DNA from: Lachnospiraceae bacterium
Lineage (GTDB): Bacteria > Bacillota > Clostridia > Lachnospirales > Lachnospiraceae
Direction of reading: 5' to 3'
NCBI GenBank assembly: GCA_017635395.1
Contig: JAGBLN010000016.1
Span: 1 to 64,000 of the forward strand
DNA: 64,000 nt
The notes under the pieces were generated by a model. That model made no database searches and was not told the DNA's origin. It saw nothing but the letters and a program-made list of their open reading frames with translations. Every line of letters begins with the position of its first letter. Within the stretch, counting starts at the first letter, position 1. Position numbers and translations under genes: made by a program. Below are positions 1 through 9,203 of the stretch, piece by piece.

Positions 1-813
1 CTGAGTACAGTTCTTTCCACGGAAGATTTTGATGTGCTCATATGCGATGATCTTTCAGGGGAAAACAGGAGCATGTATACTGTTTTTCTGGTACGTTCAC
101 ACGAGCTGATAAAGCGGCTGCTTGTGATGCTCGATGCGAACGTGACTCCTGACGGCAGCAATGGCGTGATACTGGAGAGCTTTTCTACCGGAAAGGATCA
201 CTTTTTCGTATTTCCGTACAGGCAGGAGAGGGCACTGGGTAAGTTTTTTGTGGGCGAGGGGATGAGCATTAATCAGTGTGAGACCATATGCTGCAATGTC
301 ATCCTTGCCTGCATTACATCAGGTCTTCCCTATCCGCTGTTATACCTGATACTGAAAAATCGCCTGGTTAATATTTCCAGGGATGATTCAATATATCTTA
401 GCTACTGCGTGGATCTTTCTGAAATGGATGAAAAGATCGGTGAAAAGGAGTGCGTGGTATGCTGTGCGGAGATTCTTACGGAACTGCTGGAAAAGGCATC
501 CTTTGAGAAAGCAATATCTTACCAGATACTGGTGAAAAAAAGCGCTAATAAGAGTTATGCGCAGTTTATCGAGCTGTACCGTGACATCAGGATTGCGTCA
601 GCGCCTGAAGGGAAGATAGGAATATTTAAGCGAATAAAGAAGTTCTTCTCGAGGCATTCGGATCTTTTTTTCAGGATACTGTTCGTTCTGTGCACTATTG
701 TTGCAATAGTGGCGCTGGTAATGCTGCTCTCGAATCTGTTTTTCGGGGATCAGCCGTGGTTAAGAATTTTTTATAACAATTTTAAAGTGATAGGTACACA
801 GTCACTGGAATGA
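1..813 (+). CDS. Tail-anchored protein, possible pseudokinase fold (5' partial)
   Basis: The reading frame is open from base 1, so the gene begins upstream; a GTG at 34 could be read as a start but has no convincing ribosome binding site. The visible 270 residues form a soluble, presumably cytoplasmic domain of about 220 residues, one hydrophobic helix (FRILFVLCTIVAIVALVMLL) and about 21 residues outside. I do not recognise the family with confidence. The soluble part (FPYRQER, SGLPYPLLYLIL, then DDSIYLSYCVDL) is faintly reminiscent of the pseudokinase C-lobe of EssB/YukC membrane proteins; this is a structural guess only. It stands 31 bases ahead of the cyclase-like receptor gene and is probably co-transcribed with the injection-system cluster. 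Confidence 0.6.
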   Translation: MSTVLSTEDFDVLICDDLSGENRSMYTVFLVRSHELIKRLLVMLDANVTPDGSNGVILESFSTGKDHFFVFPYRQERALGKFFVGEGMSINQCETICCNVILACITSGLPYPLLYLILKNRLVNISRDDSIYLSYCVDLSEMDEKIGEKECVVCCAEILTELLEKASFEKAISYQILVKKSANKSYAQFIELYRDIRIASAPEGKIGIFKRIKKFFSRHSDLFFRILFVLCTIVAIVALVMLLSNLFFGDQPWLRIFYNNFKVIGTQSLE

Positions 814-844
814 TGGAATAAAGATTATCTGAGGGTTAAATGTT

Positions 845-3247
845 ATGGCTAAAAAGATTATCGGAATAATAATTGCAGTTCTTTTCCCGCTGTTGTTTTT
901 CTTGTTTTATATACAATTGTACAGTGATAAGTCAGAATTCAATGAGACCACCAAGTATGTGGAGCAGAATGGCATATATTATTATTCTTCCGACTGTGGC
1001 AATAGCGTGCGCATATACGGCATAAAGCCTAATAAAAGGATAAAGTACGGCACCCGATATGATGTTAAGAAAAATGAGAATGCCTCCATAGAAGGAATGG
1101 CTGCGGATGATGAAAACATCTATGTTCTGTATGCGAAGACAACGCAGGACAGGAAGGCATATTTCCAGATCCTTAAGTACGATCTGGGGCTGAAGCCCAT
1201 TGAGTCATCAGCGTTATTTGAGATTGACAGGGATGTTTGGGCCTGTGGCATTGATATACAGGACGGCGAACTGTACGTTACTGTAATGGATGAGGAGCGT
1301 ACTCAGGCAAATGTTTATCTCCTTGGAAAAGATATTTTTGAGGATCAGGAGGAAAATGAATCCTCATCATCGCTTTCAATGATTTATTCAAAGGAAAGCG
1401 AAGGGGCGAGGTTATTTACGGAGGCCTGCTATCAGGACGGCCAGCTCTTTACAAGAATGGATTCAGATGCACCGGCAGGGATATTTGCAGTTCCTGATGA
1501 AATAAAGAAAATCTATAATTCCAGAAATTCGAATATAGGCATTGAGGTTAAGACTGGCGGCGTTCGTACAGCAGGCATATTTGCATTTACCTGTCTTGTT
1601 ATTTTTTCAGGACTTATGGTGCAGCTGGTTGTAAAGAAGAAGAGCCGCGTACTGGGACTGATCCTTTCCGGAACAGTATGGGTAATCTTCATTGCTGTTA
1701 ATGTTTCGTTTTTGCTTAATGCTGTTATGGAAAAAATTACCCAGGACTCTGCTAAGGTTCTGGCAGTTGATGAGACTCTTTACAGTATAGATGACATCGG
1801 TGTGCTTGAGTCCTATGGCGTCGGAGATACGGATTTTTATGAAAGCAACGGGTATTATTCCCTTTACTCGGCTATTTCAGACGAACTCGGCGAATACGCT
1901 ACGGTAGACTGTAAGAGATTCCTGGTGGTTAATGCGCAGAATGGAAATGTCGTACTTGATACGGAATTAATGAATCGCCAGAATATAGGGGAAATTCTTG
2001 GTGATTACTACAGACGCATGGTAGAAACCTGTTCCATTACTAAAGAATCGAATGTGGAGGTCGCTTCAATTCAGGGCGTAAGCTATTACGTTGTATGTGC
2101 TCCGATGATGTCTGCAGGAAAAGGCTCATACTGTCTTATCGGCCTGTATACCAGTCCTGATACGGACATCGATGTGCGTGTGGGTACACTGCTCATAAAT
2201 AACTGCGTGGCCCTCATGGCAATTATTTTCCTGATCGTTTACTTCACGGTAGATGTAAGGGTATACAGGGATATTGCTCTTATAAAGAGAGCGCTGATGG
2301 CAGCTGTTGAGGATGGAAAGGAGCCTGAAGTTTCCAAGGAGATCAGTGAAGACCAGAAGCTGATCTATACGGCGATCAGAGAACTTGTCAGAAGGATCAA
2401 CAGGATAAACTATGCAAAGTACCAGATGTACTCAGCATACTACCGTTTTTCGCCTAAGAATATTGAACAGCTGATGCATAAGGATTCAATTACTGAGGTG
2501 CATGAAGGCGATACGGCAGTAGCAAAGGGCTCTATGGTTGTCTTTTCAACATCTTCAACACCGGAAAACAGGGAAGTCCTGGATAATATGAAATTCCTTA
2601 TGGATTATATGGAAACAGCGGATATGGAAGGTACGGTCGTATCCAACGACAGCATGCTGTCCAAGGTTGAGATGTTCTTTGACAAGAGCAATAAGCGCAT
2701 GCTTGAACTTGGTGTAGGCTACTTTACCAATTCCGTAAGAAAAGAAATGAACAGCAGCATGGGGCTTGTGGTGTACTATTCAGAGTTTACTGTTGGAATA
2801 GCAGGAAACAGCACTCAGGCCATGACATTCATTTCATCCCCTAAGGTTAGGATATATGAGCGCTTTGGTGAATGGTTCAGTAATATGGGCATAAATATGG
2901 TTATTACCAGGAAGATAATGGAGCGCGATGCGGGACAGGCAGAAGTAAGATATATCGGCTACATAATTCTTCCGGATGGAAGCAGGGAGGATATGTATGA
3001 AGTGCTCGATGCCTGTGATGCAAGGGAAAGACAGCTAAAGATGGAATACAGAAAGAAGTTTGAGGATTCCATAGACCTGTTTTATAAGTCGGATTTCTAT
3101 CTGGCAAGAAACAGATTTTCGGATCTGCTGAAGAACTGTCCTGCAGACAGGCTGGCAAAATGGTATCTCTTCAAATGTGAAAAGTGCCTTAGCGGCGGTT
3201 ATATGGGCGAAGAAGGAATGGTACTTGATTACAACGATGATATCTGA
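845..3247 (+). CDS. Multi-pass sensor with degenerate adenylate-cyclase domain
   Basis: This 800-residue protein has a signal anchor (about 5-26), an outside segment that looks like beta-propeller blades (27-240), two membrane helices (243-290), a second outside Cache-like segment (293-447), a fourth helix (about 450-470) and a long cytoplasmic part. The latter carries a class III cyclase-like fold: SMVVFSTSS occupies the place of the usual FADIRGFT metal-binding strand, and the end (YIGYIILPDG..DMYEVLDA) fits the cyclase C-terminal strand. A helical tail (FYKSDFYLARNRFSDLL..CPADR) is typical of cyclase-linked TPR-like tails. The metal-binding Asp is missing, so catalysis is unlikely and a sensory or scaffold role is inferred. 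Its sensory layout recurs in the transporter fusion at 31,436. Confidence 0.7.
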   Translation: MAKKIIGIIIAVLFPLLFFLFYIQLYSDKSEFNETTKYVEQNGIYYYSSDCGNSVRIYGIKPNKRIKYGTRYDVKKNENASIEGMAADDENIYVLYAKTTQDRKAYFQILKYDLGLKPIESSALFEIDRDVWACGIDIQDGELYVTVMDEERTQANVYLLGKDIFEDQEENESSSSLSMIYSKESEGARLFTEACYQDGQLFTRMDSDAPAGIFAVPDEIKKIYNSRNSNIGIEVKTGGVRTAGIFAFTCLVIFSGLMVQLVVKKKSRVLGLILSGTVWVIFIAVNVSFLLNAVMEKITQDSAKVLAVDETLYSIDDIGVLESYGVGDTDFYESNGYYSLYSAISDELGEYATVDCKRFLVVNAQNGNVVLDTELMNRQNIGEILGDYYRRMVETCSITKESNVEVASIQGVSYYVVCAPMMSAGKGSYCLIGLYTSPDTDIDVRVGTLLINNCVALMAIIFLIVYFTVDVRVYRDIALIKRALMAAVEDGKEPEVSKEISEDQKLIYTAIRELVRRINRINYAKYQMYSAYYRFSPKNIEQLMHKDSITEVHEGDTAVAKGSMVVFSTSSTPENREVLDNMKFLMDYMETADMEGTVVSNDSMLSKVEMFFDKSNKRMLELGVGYFTNSVRKEMNSSMGLVVYYSEFTVGIAGNSTQAMTFISSPKVRIYERFGEWFSNMGINMVITRKIMERDAGQAEVRYIGYIILPDGSREDMYEVLDACDARERQLKMEYRKKFEDSIDLFYKSDFYLARNRFSDLLKNCPADRLAKWYLFKCEKCLSGGYMGEEGMVLDYNDDI

Positions 3248-3275
3248 TTGCAGGATTGCCACTTTCGGAGGATAA

Positions 3276-4487
3276 ATGAACATATTAAGCACATTAATTA
3301 CAGTCCTTAAGTCCAGGGTCACCAGGCTGGTAGCAAAATTCAGGCTATATACCAGCAGGGGCTTTATTCAGGCGCGCATAATTGATAAGTTCAGGACCTT
3401 TGCAACCAAGATCCTGAATATTAAGCCTAAGGATAAAAATGATTATTATACCCTTTTTGGCTGGATGATAAGCAAAAAACTGGCTCATGCGGCCCTTTTT
3501 GTCCTGGGAGTGGTCAGTCTTTGGTACATTTTTTCAAATATTTCTGCGTTTGGGTACGGAAAAGGTCAGAATACGGTACGCACGTACTCGTATAATTCAA
3601 TCATACTAAGATTTGTATCGGGGCATGTGAGGATAAAAGCCCATGACGGATACATTGCTTATGACGGAAATGTAGAAGATGGAAGCGTATCCGGTAATGG
3701 GACGCTGTACTACCCGAACGGGAATACCGCTTATAGCGGAAGCTTTTCCGGAAACCAGTACGAAGGCAAGGGTACATCTTATTACGAGGATGGGGCAGTA
3801 TGTTATGTAGGAAACTTCCATAATAACCTGTATGACGGCAGAGGAAAGGAGTACAGGAGCAGCGGTACCCTTGAATATGACGGAAACTTTATGGAAGGGT
3901 ACCGTAACGGGGAAGGGATTCTATACAATGCGTCAGGAGATGAACTGTATAACGGAAACTTTTCCTACGATAGCATAGTTTATTCCGACCTCCTTGGCAT
4001 ACCTACATCTGAAGCGGCAAAGAAATACAGCGGCGAACGTGAAGTTTTCCAGTCTGACGAAGGGGTTTGTGTAGTTCTTGATGATATAGATGCAATGTAT
4101 TTTGCAGTGGCTGATCCTGAAGCCCTGTCAGATGACCTGACTACCAGCGAAGTGTATATACTGTCAGATTCATTCCAGGCAGGTAAGGTCAGCGTCCGTA
4201 CCATAGAGGAAATAAAGACCCTGCTTGGAGCACCGCTTTACGATGGTGAATCGACGGTAATCTTCCCGGAGGCAGTGCTGATAGACAAGCTGAGCAGGGA
4301 CGGCAAGATATATGATGAAGTAAAGTTATCTGGCAATGAGCAGTTCACGGATGTGACTACGGTAACAGGATATAACAGGGAAGCAGTTGTTTACCTTTAC
4401 AGTTTTGAGAAGGATGGGCTGATATATGAATTCATATGCGGCAGCGCCCAGGGAGCCTTTGAATTCTATAGGATCCGGCAGGCATAG
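3276..4487 (+). CDS. Membrane-anchored MORN-repeat protein
   Basis: 403 residues preceded by a clear GGAGG site. A basic N-terminal segment of about 70 residues (probably cytoplasmic) is followed by one membrane helix (HAALFVLGVVSLWYIF), then at least five MORN-type repeats (about 125-235; recurring YxGNFxxxxxxGxGxxYxxxG) and a unique C-terminal domain of about 165 residues. MORN repeats form elongated beta sheets that bind lipids or proteins; here they should lie outside the membrane if the N-terminus is inside. Placed between the cyclase-like receptor and the TolC-like protein, it is a candidate structural part of an envelope assembly. The function is inferred only from context. Confidence 0.7.
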   Translation: MNILSTLITVLKSRVTRLVAKFRLYTSRGFIQARIIDKFRTFATKILNIKPKDKNDYYTLFGWMISKKLAHAALFVLGVVSLWYIFSNISAFGYGKGQNTVRTYSYNSIILRFVSGHVRIKAHDGYIAYDGNVEDGSVSGNGTLYYPNGNTAYSGSFSGNQYEGKGTSYYEDGAVCYVGNFHNNLYDGRGKEYRSSGTLEYDGNFMEGYRNGEGILYNASGDELYNGNFSYDSIVYSDLLGIPTSEAAKKYSGEREVFQSDEGVCVVLDDIDAMYFAVADPEALSDDLTTSEVYILSDSFQAGKVSVRTIEEIKTLLGAPLYDGESTVIFPEAVLIDKLSRDGKIYDEVKLSGNEQFTDVTTVTGYNREAVVYLYSFEKDGLIYEFICGSAQGAFEFYRIRQA

Positions 4488-6564
4488 AAAAGTCCATATC
4501 AGAAAGCTTGTAAAGAGCATGGTATCAGTCATGCTTACTTTAACTCTGCTTGCAGGCATGGTGCAGGGAACGGGCGTGATCAGGGCTGAAGCGGCCGGAA
4601 CTCAGAATAAGGTTCTTACTATTGAAGCCGCCAGGACTCTGGCATTGGCAAACAGTTCAGAATTCGAGAGCGCCGAGGATGACCTTGAGGCAAAATATAC
4701 AGCCCTTGAGAGTGCAAAAAAGGCAATGGAACTTACTTATAAGAGGCTGAATACTTTCAGCTGGACTCCTTTGCTTAGTTTTAAATTTCCTGAATCGCCC
4801 AAGCAGCAGGACCTTTACGAACTGGAATTTTCAATCACAGAGAAGCAGGCGGACATAGATGTTGCAAAGAGAAAGCTTGCAAATGTAAAGTATAAGGTTT
4901 ATGACGATGTGAATGTGCTTTACTGCAGCATTTATACCACCCAGGTTCAGCTTGATTTCAATAAAGAAAAGCTTGAGTCTGTAGATGAGGCTCTTGCAAA
5001 GAACAAGGCAAGGCTTGCAACCGGTGAAGCTTCACAAGCAGACATAGATGCGCTCCAGTCCAAGCATGATACCTTGGAAAAGACCATCGCAGCTGAAGAG
5101 AGAAGCCTTGCATCTTCCTTAAGAAAGATGTCACAGAAGACTGGTATAGATGTAAGTACAGGTTATAGTTTTGAAGAACCCTTCCTTGCAGCTGACATAA
5201 ACAGGGAATACCTGTATAAGGCTCCTGATTCAAGACTTGATTCCATCATACAGTGGACCAAGGACAAGGATGAAAATTATTACGATGTATGCATGGCTGA
5301 GACCACTGCTAAGCTTTCACTTCAGACAAATTATGACATCATGAAGAGGAAGTACGGAAGCGATATCAACATTATTTCTGGCTATGTTACACAGGCACTT
5401 AACGGACAGGATATAAATAAGAAGGCTTTTAAGCAGTCCTATAAGAGTTTCCTTAATAAAGTAGACAGCTACTGGCAAGGAAAGAAAAGGATTCTTTTCA
5501 TAAAAATACCGAGAATCTGGTTCAAGGGATCGACTGCAGGAACAAGATTTGTAGAAGATGATCCCTATGTCCTTCAGGAAGATGCGCTGAACTATCAGTC
5601 AGCAAGGTCTGACAGGGCACTGGCCGAGACTGAGCTTGAGAATTCTGTTGTGGACACTTTTGACGGATATGTTTCTGCAAGGAGCGCCTACGAAACAGCA
5701 GTGGAAAATGTCAATACCAACAGGGATCTGCTTGAAAAGGCAAGAGTCCAGAATGCGGTAGGGGATATGTCTTTTGAAGAGTACCAGCAGGTGCTCGAAG
5801 GCTATGAAGAGGCTCAGAATACTATGATAGAGTCCCTTCAGTCATATTCCGATACACTGAATAACTTTGATGACATTACAAAAGGATGGGTAAGCGGATA
5901 CTTAGATTACCAGTCTGCAAGCCTTGGTACAGGTTCAAACGGAATAAGCTATAAGGAAGATTCGGACCGTGCTTATTATACGCTGGAGTCCATAATCCAG
6001 AATCAGGAATTTGAACTGAGGATCACCATCCCTGAAGATTTCGATACTGAGATAACCGATTATGAGCTGTGGCTTGACGGCGTGCAGGTTGGCCCGCGGA
6101 CAGCTATTGATGAAAAGCTTCGTCATGTGTCGGTAGCAAAGACCTGCATAAATAAAGCGTTTATAAGATTTTATAACGGAGATGAATTCATTGATGACTG
6201 TGAGATATCTCCCAGTAAGACCAGCGATTACCTGGATATAGTTGTTGACAGAGGAACAGAGACTGTAGAGAGCGATGTACTGGCAACATATGTAACCGAT
6301 GGTCCGGATACAGTGGGAATGACAACGATAACTGTTACTCCAGAAGCAAATATTAAGGCCTCCTTCTACAGGATCAGGACAGCAGACGGACAGTTTATAG
6401 GCAGTGAAGACTATATTGCGGCCGGCGAATCATTAAGGTATCTGAATCTTATTACCGGTGATATGTCGGCACTTACAGTAGAGTTTTACGACGATGGTAA
6501 GGCACTTATTGAAACAGGATATTTTGCAACTTCAGGCTCTGTAATAATGAGGGAACTGCAATGA
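4426..6564 (+). CDS. Secreted TolC-like coiled-coil protein
   Basis: 712 residues from an ATG that overlaps the previous gene by 62 bases. The start is uncertain: a TTG at 4459 is an alternative, but an ATG at 4519 would remove the basic n-region of the signal peptide. After the signal peptide (ending near AEAAG), the protein begins LTIEAARTLALANS, the typical opening of the outer-membrane efflux (TolC) family, followed by two long alpha-helical halves (about 60-240 and 370-490) with the usual ATGEASQADID-like turn. The last 200 residues are an unfamiliar beta-rich extension. TolC-family proteins are known in Firmicutes without an outer membrane, where their role is unclear. Here it may span or organise the cell wall next to the injection system. 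Confidence 0.7.
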   Translation: MNSYAAAPREPLNSIGSGRHRKVHIRKLVKSMVSVMLTLTLLAGMVQGTGVIRAEAAGTQNKVLTIEAARTLALANSSEFESAEDDLEAKYTALESAKKAMELTYKRLNTFSWTPLLSFKFPESPKQQDLYELEFSITEKQADIDVAKRKLANVKYKVYDDVNVLYCSIYTTQVQLDFNKEKLESVDEALAKNKARLATGEASQADIDALQSKHDTLEKTIAAEERSLASSLRKMSQKTGIDVSTGYSFEEPFLAADINREYLYKAPDSRLDSIIQWTKDKDENYYDVCMAETTAKLSLQTNYDIMKRKYGSDINIISGYVTQALNGQDINKKAFKQSYKSFLNKVDSYWQGKKRILFIKIPRIWFKGSTAGTRFVEDDPYVLQEDALNYQSARSDRALAETELENSVVDTFDGYVSARSAYETAVENVNTNRDLLEKARVQNAVGDMSFEEYQQVLEGYEEAQNTMIESLQSYSDTLNNFDDITKGWVSGYLDYQSASLGTGSNGISYKEDSDRAYYTLESIIQNQEFELRITIPEDFDTEITDYELWLDGVQVGPRTAIDEKLRHVSVAKTCINKAFIRFYNGDEFIDDCEISPSKTSDYLDIVVDRGTETVESDVLATYVTDGPDTVGMTTITVTPEANIKASFYRIRTADGQFIGSEDYIAAGESLRYLNLITGDMSALTVEFYDDGKALIETGYFATSGSVIMRELQ

Positions 6565-9200
6565 AGAAGAACGAGAGAGTAAAAAAAGCATCCAGCACCG
6601 CAGCTAAGAACAGTTTCGGAAAGATTGCCGTACTGTCGATGGTTGTAATGGTCGTTGCAGCTGTGATCGCAATTTACGGCTCATCTGCAAAGGGTGCATT
6701 TGACGAGACGGATGCCATTACTTTCCAGCAGTATAAGGCTACTCATAATATAGAGAACAGTGTGCTCTTTATCGGAACCTACATCATACACAAGGATGCA
6801 ATGACGGAAGAGCTTTACGAGAAGGCTTATGATTCTGCTGCAGCATCAGGCCAGGACATACCTTATTACAAGTCAGAGATCGGTAACGGTGAATGGTATG
6901 ACCTGTCACAGGCTGAAAATGTAAGCGATATTACTGCAGACGGTACAGCACTGGTGGATGAGAGCGAGATCGATCCCCTCTTCGTACAGTTTTATGTCGG
7001 TGCGGACGGCGTTGTAAAGAATTATAAGGATGAGGTCATCAATCCTTTTGATATACCTTCACCCTATGACCTTTCGAACCTGCCGGAGTTTGAGCAGCTG
7101 TGGTTCCAGTATGCCCAGTCAACGTCGCATGAACCTGTATCCAGGGAGAAGTTCCTTGAAAACAGATTTTCAGAGGACAAGAATGTAGAGGATTCGGATA
7201 ACTACCTGTATGATGCCATATCCACATTTTTCAAGCTTGACCTGACAGATGATGACACAAAGGCGCTTGATGCTAAGCTTGCCAATATGTATGCATGGAA
7301 ACAGGAACTTATGAATGCAGGACGCGATGAGGATGCTGAGACGGTTTACTCCATCTGTGCCATGATAGATGCACAGAGACGCGCCATAGTTTATGACAAG
7401 CTGGCAACAGAATCAGAAAACTGGCATTCAGCAAATCCTGCGCTTGGTACATCCGTAATGCCGAAATCTGATAATGCTTCGTTTGGATGGTTTTCCGCAC
7501 CGGTTGAGTATCCTGTTAACTATGATACACGTACCAGCAGCCTGGTTGGTGCCCTGTATGATATCTGTTCAGGAAGCCAGTATGATGAAGATGATCCTTT
7601 CGAACAGGATAGCGGAATAATGGATGCCATTAATGAAGCAAACAGTGCCTGCCAGACCAGTTACATAGAATATTCATCCAAGGCACTGGCTGATGAAAAT
7701 ACAGTGCTTGGCCATTACAAGTATATTTACAGCAACAATGTAATGGAATCCAAGAGCGAGGAGTCCCTTACAAAGCTCCGTTCTCTCATGAATATTGAGA
7801 AGGATGTTATCGCAGACAAGGGCAAGGAACTGACAGTTTTGGAAAGCGACCTTCTTCCTTACGGCCAGAGCCAGTTTAAGTCTATAGTTACATCAGGCGA
7901 GGGCAGTGATTACAGGAGTGCGGTAGCTTCAGGCAAGTCTAAGGCAGTAACGAACCAGATACTGACAGACCTTGCTAATGAGACTGAATCCAGACGCACA
8001 CAGTATCAGGCTCTCATTGATGCAAAGCAGAAGAGAATGGATGCTGCTGACGCTCTTGAATATGTACAGGGCATAAGGGCCTGGGCTGAAGAAGTAAAGG
8101 GTACTATTCCGAACGATGATTTTAAGGGTGATGCAGAGGATGCATTAGATAAGTTCATAAAGTACCTGAAGGATTTAGAAAGCACCATCAAGAACTCTGA
8201 CGGAAGTCTCAAGGATGACATGGAAAAGCTGCAGGAGCAGAAGGATGACCTGAATACAAAGCGTCAGAATGCGCTTGATAACAATGACCTGGCCGGTGCT
8301 GCAAAGTACGATGCACTCATCGCTGCTGTAGATAAGCAGATGGATGAGCTGGGCGGAAATAACAATGCTGCGCTTGCAGACAGCCTGCTTGATAAGGCAA
8401 AGGAGGCGGCTGCGGAAGGCAATGCGGATGCTCTTTCAAATGCAATGGATGCATTGGCTGAGATGGGTGCCGCTGATCAGATGGCAGAGCTTGTTGACAA
8501 GCTTGAAGATATGGGAGCAAATGCAGAAGTGATGGCTGAAGCAGAAGCTGCACTTGCAGAGGCAGAGACAAACAGCGGTCCGGATTCACTTGCGGGAGAC
8601 GGAACTGATGGTGACGGTGATAAGACAGGGCTTCTTGGTCTTTCCGATGATGAAATGATGTCTCTTTTGGAGGGACTCTTCGGAATGGCATTTGAGGATA
8701 TGAGCCCCGGAATGAAGGCAGAGTTCTTAGCAGTCCTTTCTATACTCGGTAATGAGGGCTATGACAATTTTGCCGCGCTTGCCGCAAAGATTGCCCAGGA
8801 ACTTAGCGAAGAAGGTAATCCGTATATATATACACCGTATAAGAATGATGCGGACAATATTTACATATCTCTTGTGTCAGTATCTGCAGCAGCGGGATAC
8901 AGATATGTATCCACCGGAGATAACTGTACGCTGGCAAAGAGCAAAGGCTCACTGACTTATACATTCTCGCCTTACGGTCTCAAGTACGAAAAGATTGAAG
9001 GCGGAGAGTCAAGCGAAGAGGATCTTCTGCATACGGTAGTAACTCAGAACAATATGTATCTGAGAAGTGAGGATGCAAAGGCAATATTTGACTGCAGGGC
9101 TGTAAATGTTCCGGATTGCAATGGTGCCTATGCGGTATGTCTCCTCAGCAAAAAAATGGATGATGCTGAGAGCAAGGTTAGCGAATTGAAGGGAGAATAA
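6561..9200 (+). CDS. Large single-pass extracytoplasmic coiled-coil protein
   Basis: 879 residues, start overlapping the preceding stop by ATGA. A basic N-terminus and one membrane helix (about 22-42, IAVLSMVVMVVAAVIAIYG) are followed by about 830 residues predicted outside. The middle (about 410-690) is rich in Ala, Glu, Asp and Lys and looks like long coiled coils; a short Gly/Asp linker (around 675-695, DGTDGDGD) separates this from a C-terminal domain with mixed secondary structure. No enzyme motif was seen and I do not recognise the family. Tight coupling to the TolC-like gene and to the DUF4255 gene three bases downstream supports one structural unit, perhaps a periplasm-like or wall-spanning conduit or anchor. 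Confidence 0.65.
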   Translation: MKKNERVKKASSTAAKNSFGKIAVLSMVVMVVAAVIAIYGSSAKGAFDETDAITFQQYKATHNIENSVLFIGTYIIHKDAMTEELYEKAYDSAAASGQDIPYYKSEIGNGEWYDLSQAENVSDITADGTALVDESEIDPLFVQFYVGADGVVKNYKDEVINPFDIPSPYDLSNLPEFEQLWFQYAQSTSHEPVSREKFLENRFSEDKNVEDSDNYLYDAISTFFKLDLTDDDTKALDAKLANMYAWKQELMNAGRDEDAETVYSICAMIDAQRRAIVYDKLATESENWHSANPALGTSVMPKSDNASFGWFSAPVEYPVNYDTRTSSLVGALYDICSGSQYDEDDPFEQDSGIMDAINEANSACQTSYIEYSSKALADENTVLGHYKYIYSNNVMESKSEESLTKLRSLMNIEKDVIADKGKELTVLESDLLPYGQSQFKSIVTSGEGSDYRSAVASGKSKAVTNQILTDLANETESRRTQYQALIDAKQKRMDAADALEYVQGIRAWAEEVKGTIPNDDFKGDAEDALDKFIKYLKDLESTIKNSDGSLKDDMEKLQEQKDDLNTKRQNALDNNDLAGAAKYDALIAAVDKQMDELGGNNNAALADSLLDKAKEAAAEGNADALSNAMDALAEMGAADQMAELVDKLEDMGANAEVMAEAEAALAEAETNSGPDSLAGDGTDGDGDKTGLLGLSDDEMMSLLEGLFGMAFEDMSPGMKAEFLAVLSILGNEGYDNFAALAAKIAQELSEEGNPYIYTPYKNDADNIYISLVSVSAAAGYRYVSTGDNCTLAKSKGSLTYTFSPYGLKYEKIEGGESSEEDLLHTVVTQNNMYLRSEDAKAIFDCRAVNVPDCNGAYAVCLLSKKMDDAESKVSELKGE

Positions 9201-9203
9201 AAG

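Noticed and set aside
8317..8691. Minus-strand proline/glutamine-rich open frame
   Set aside because: It is the antisense shadow of the Ala/Glu-rich coiled coil in the 6,561 gene and has no ribosome site.
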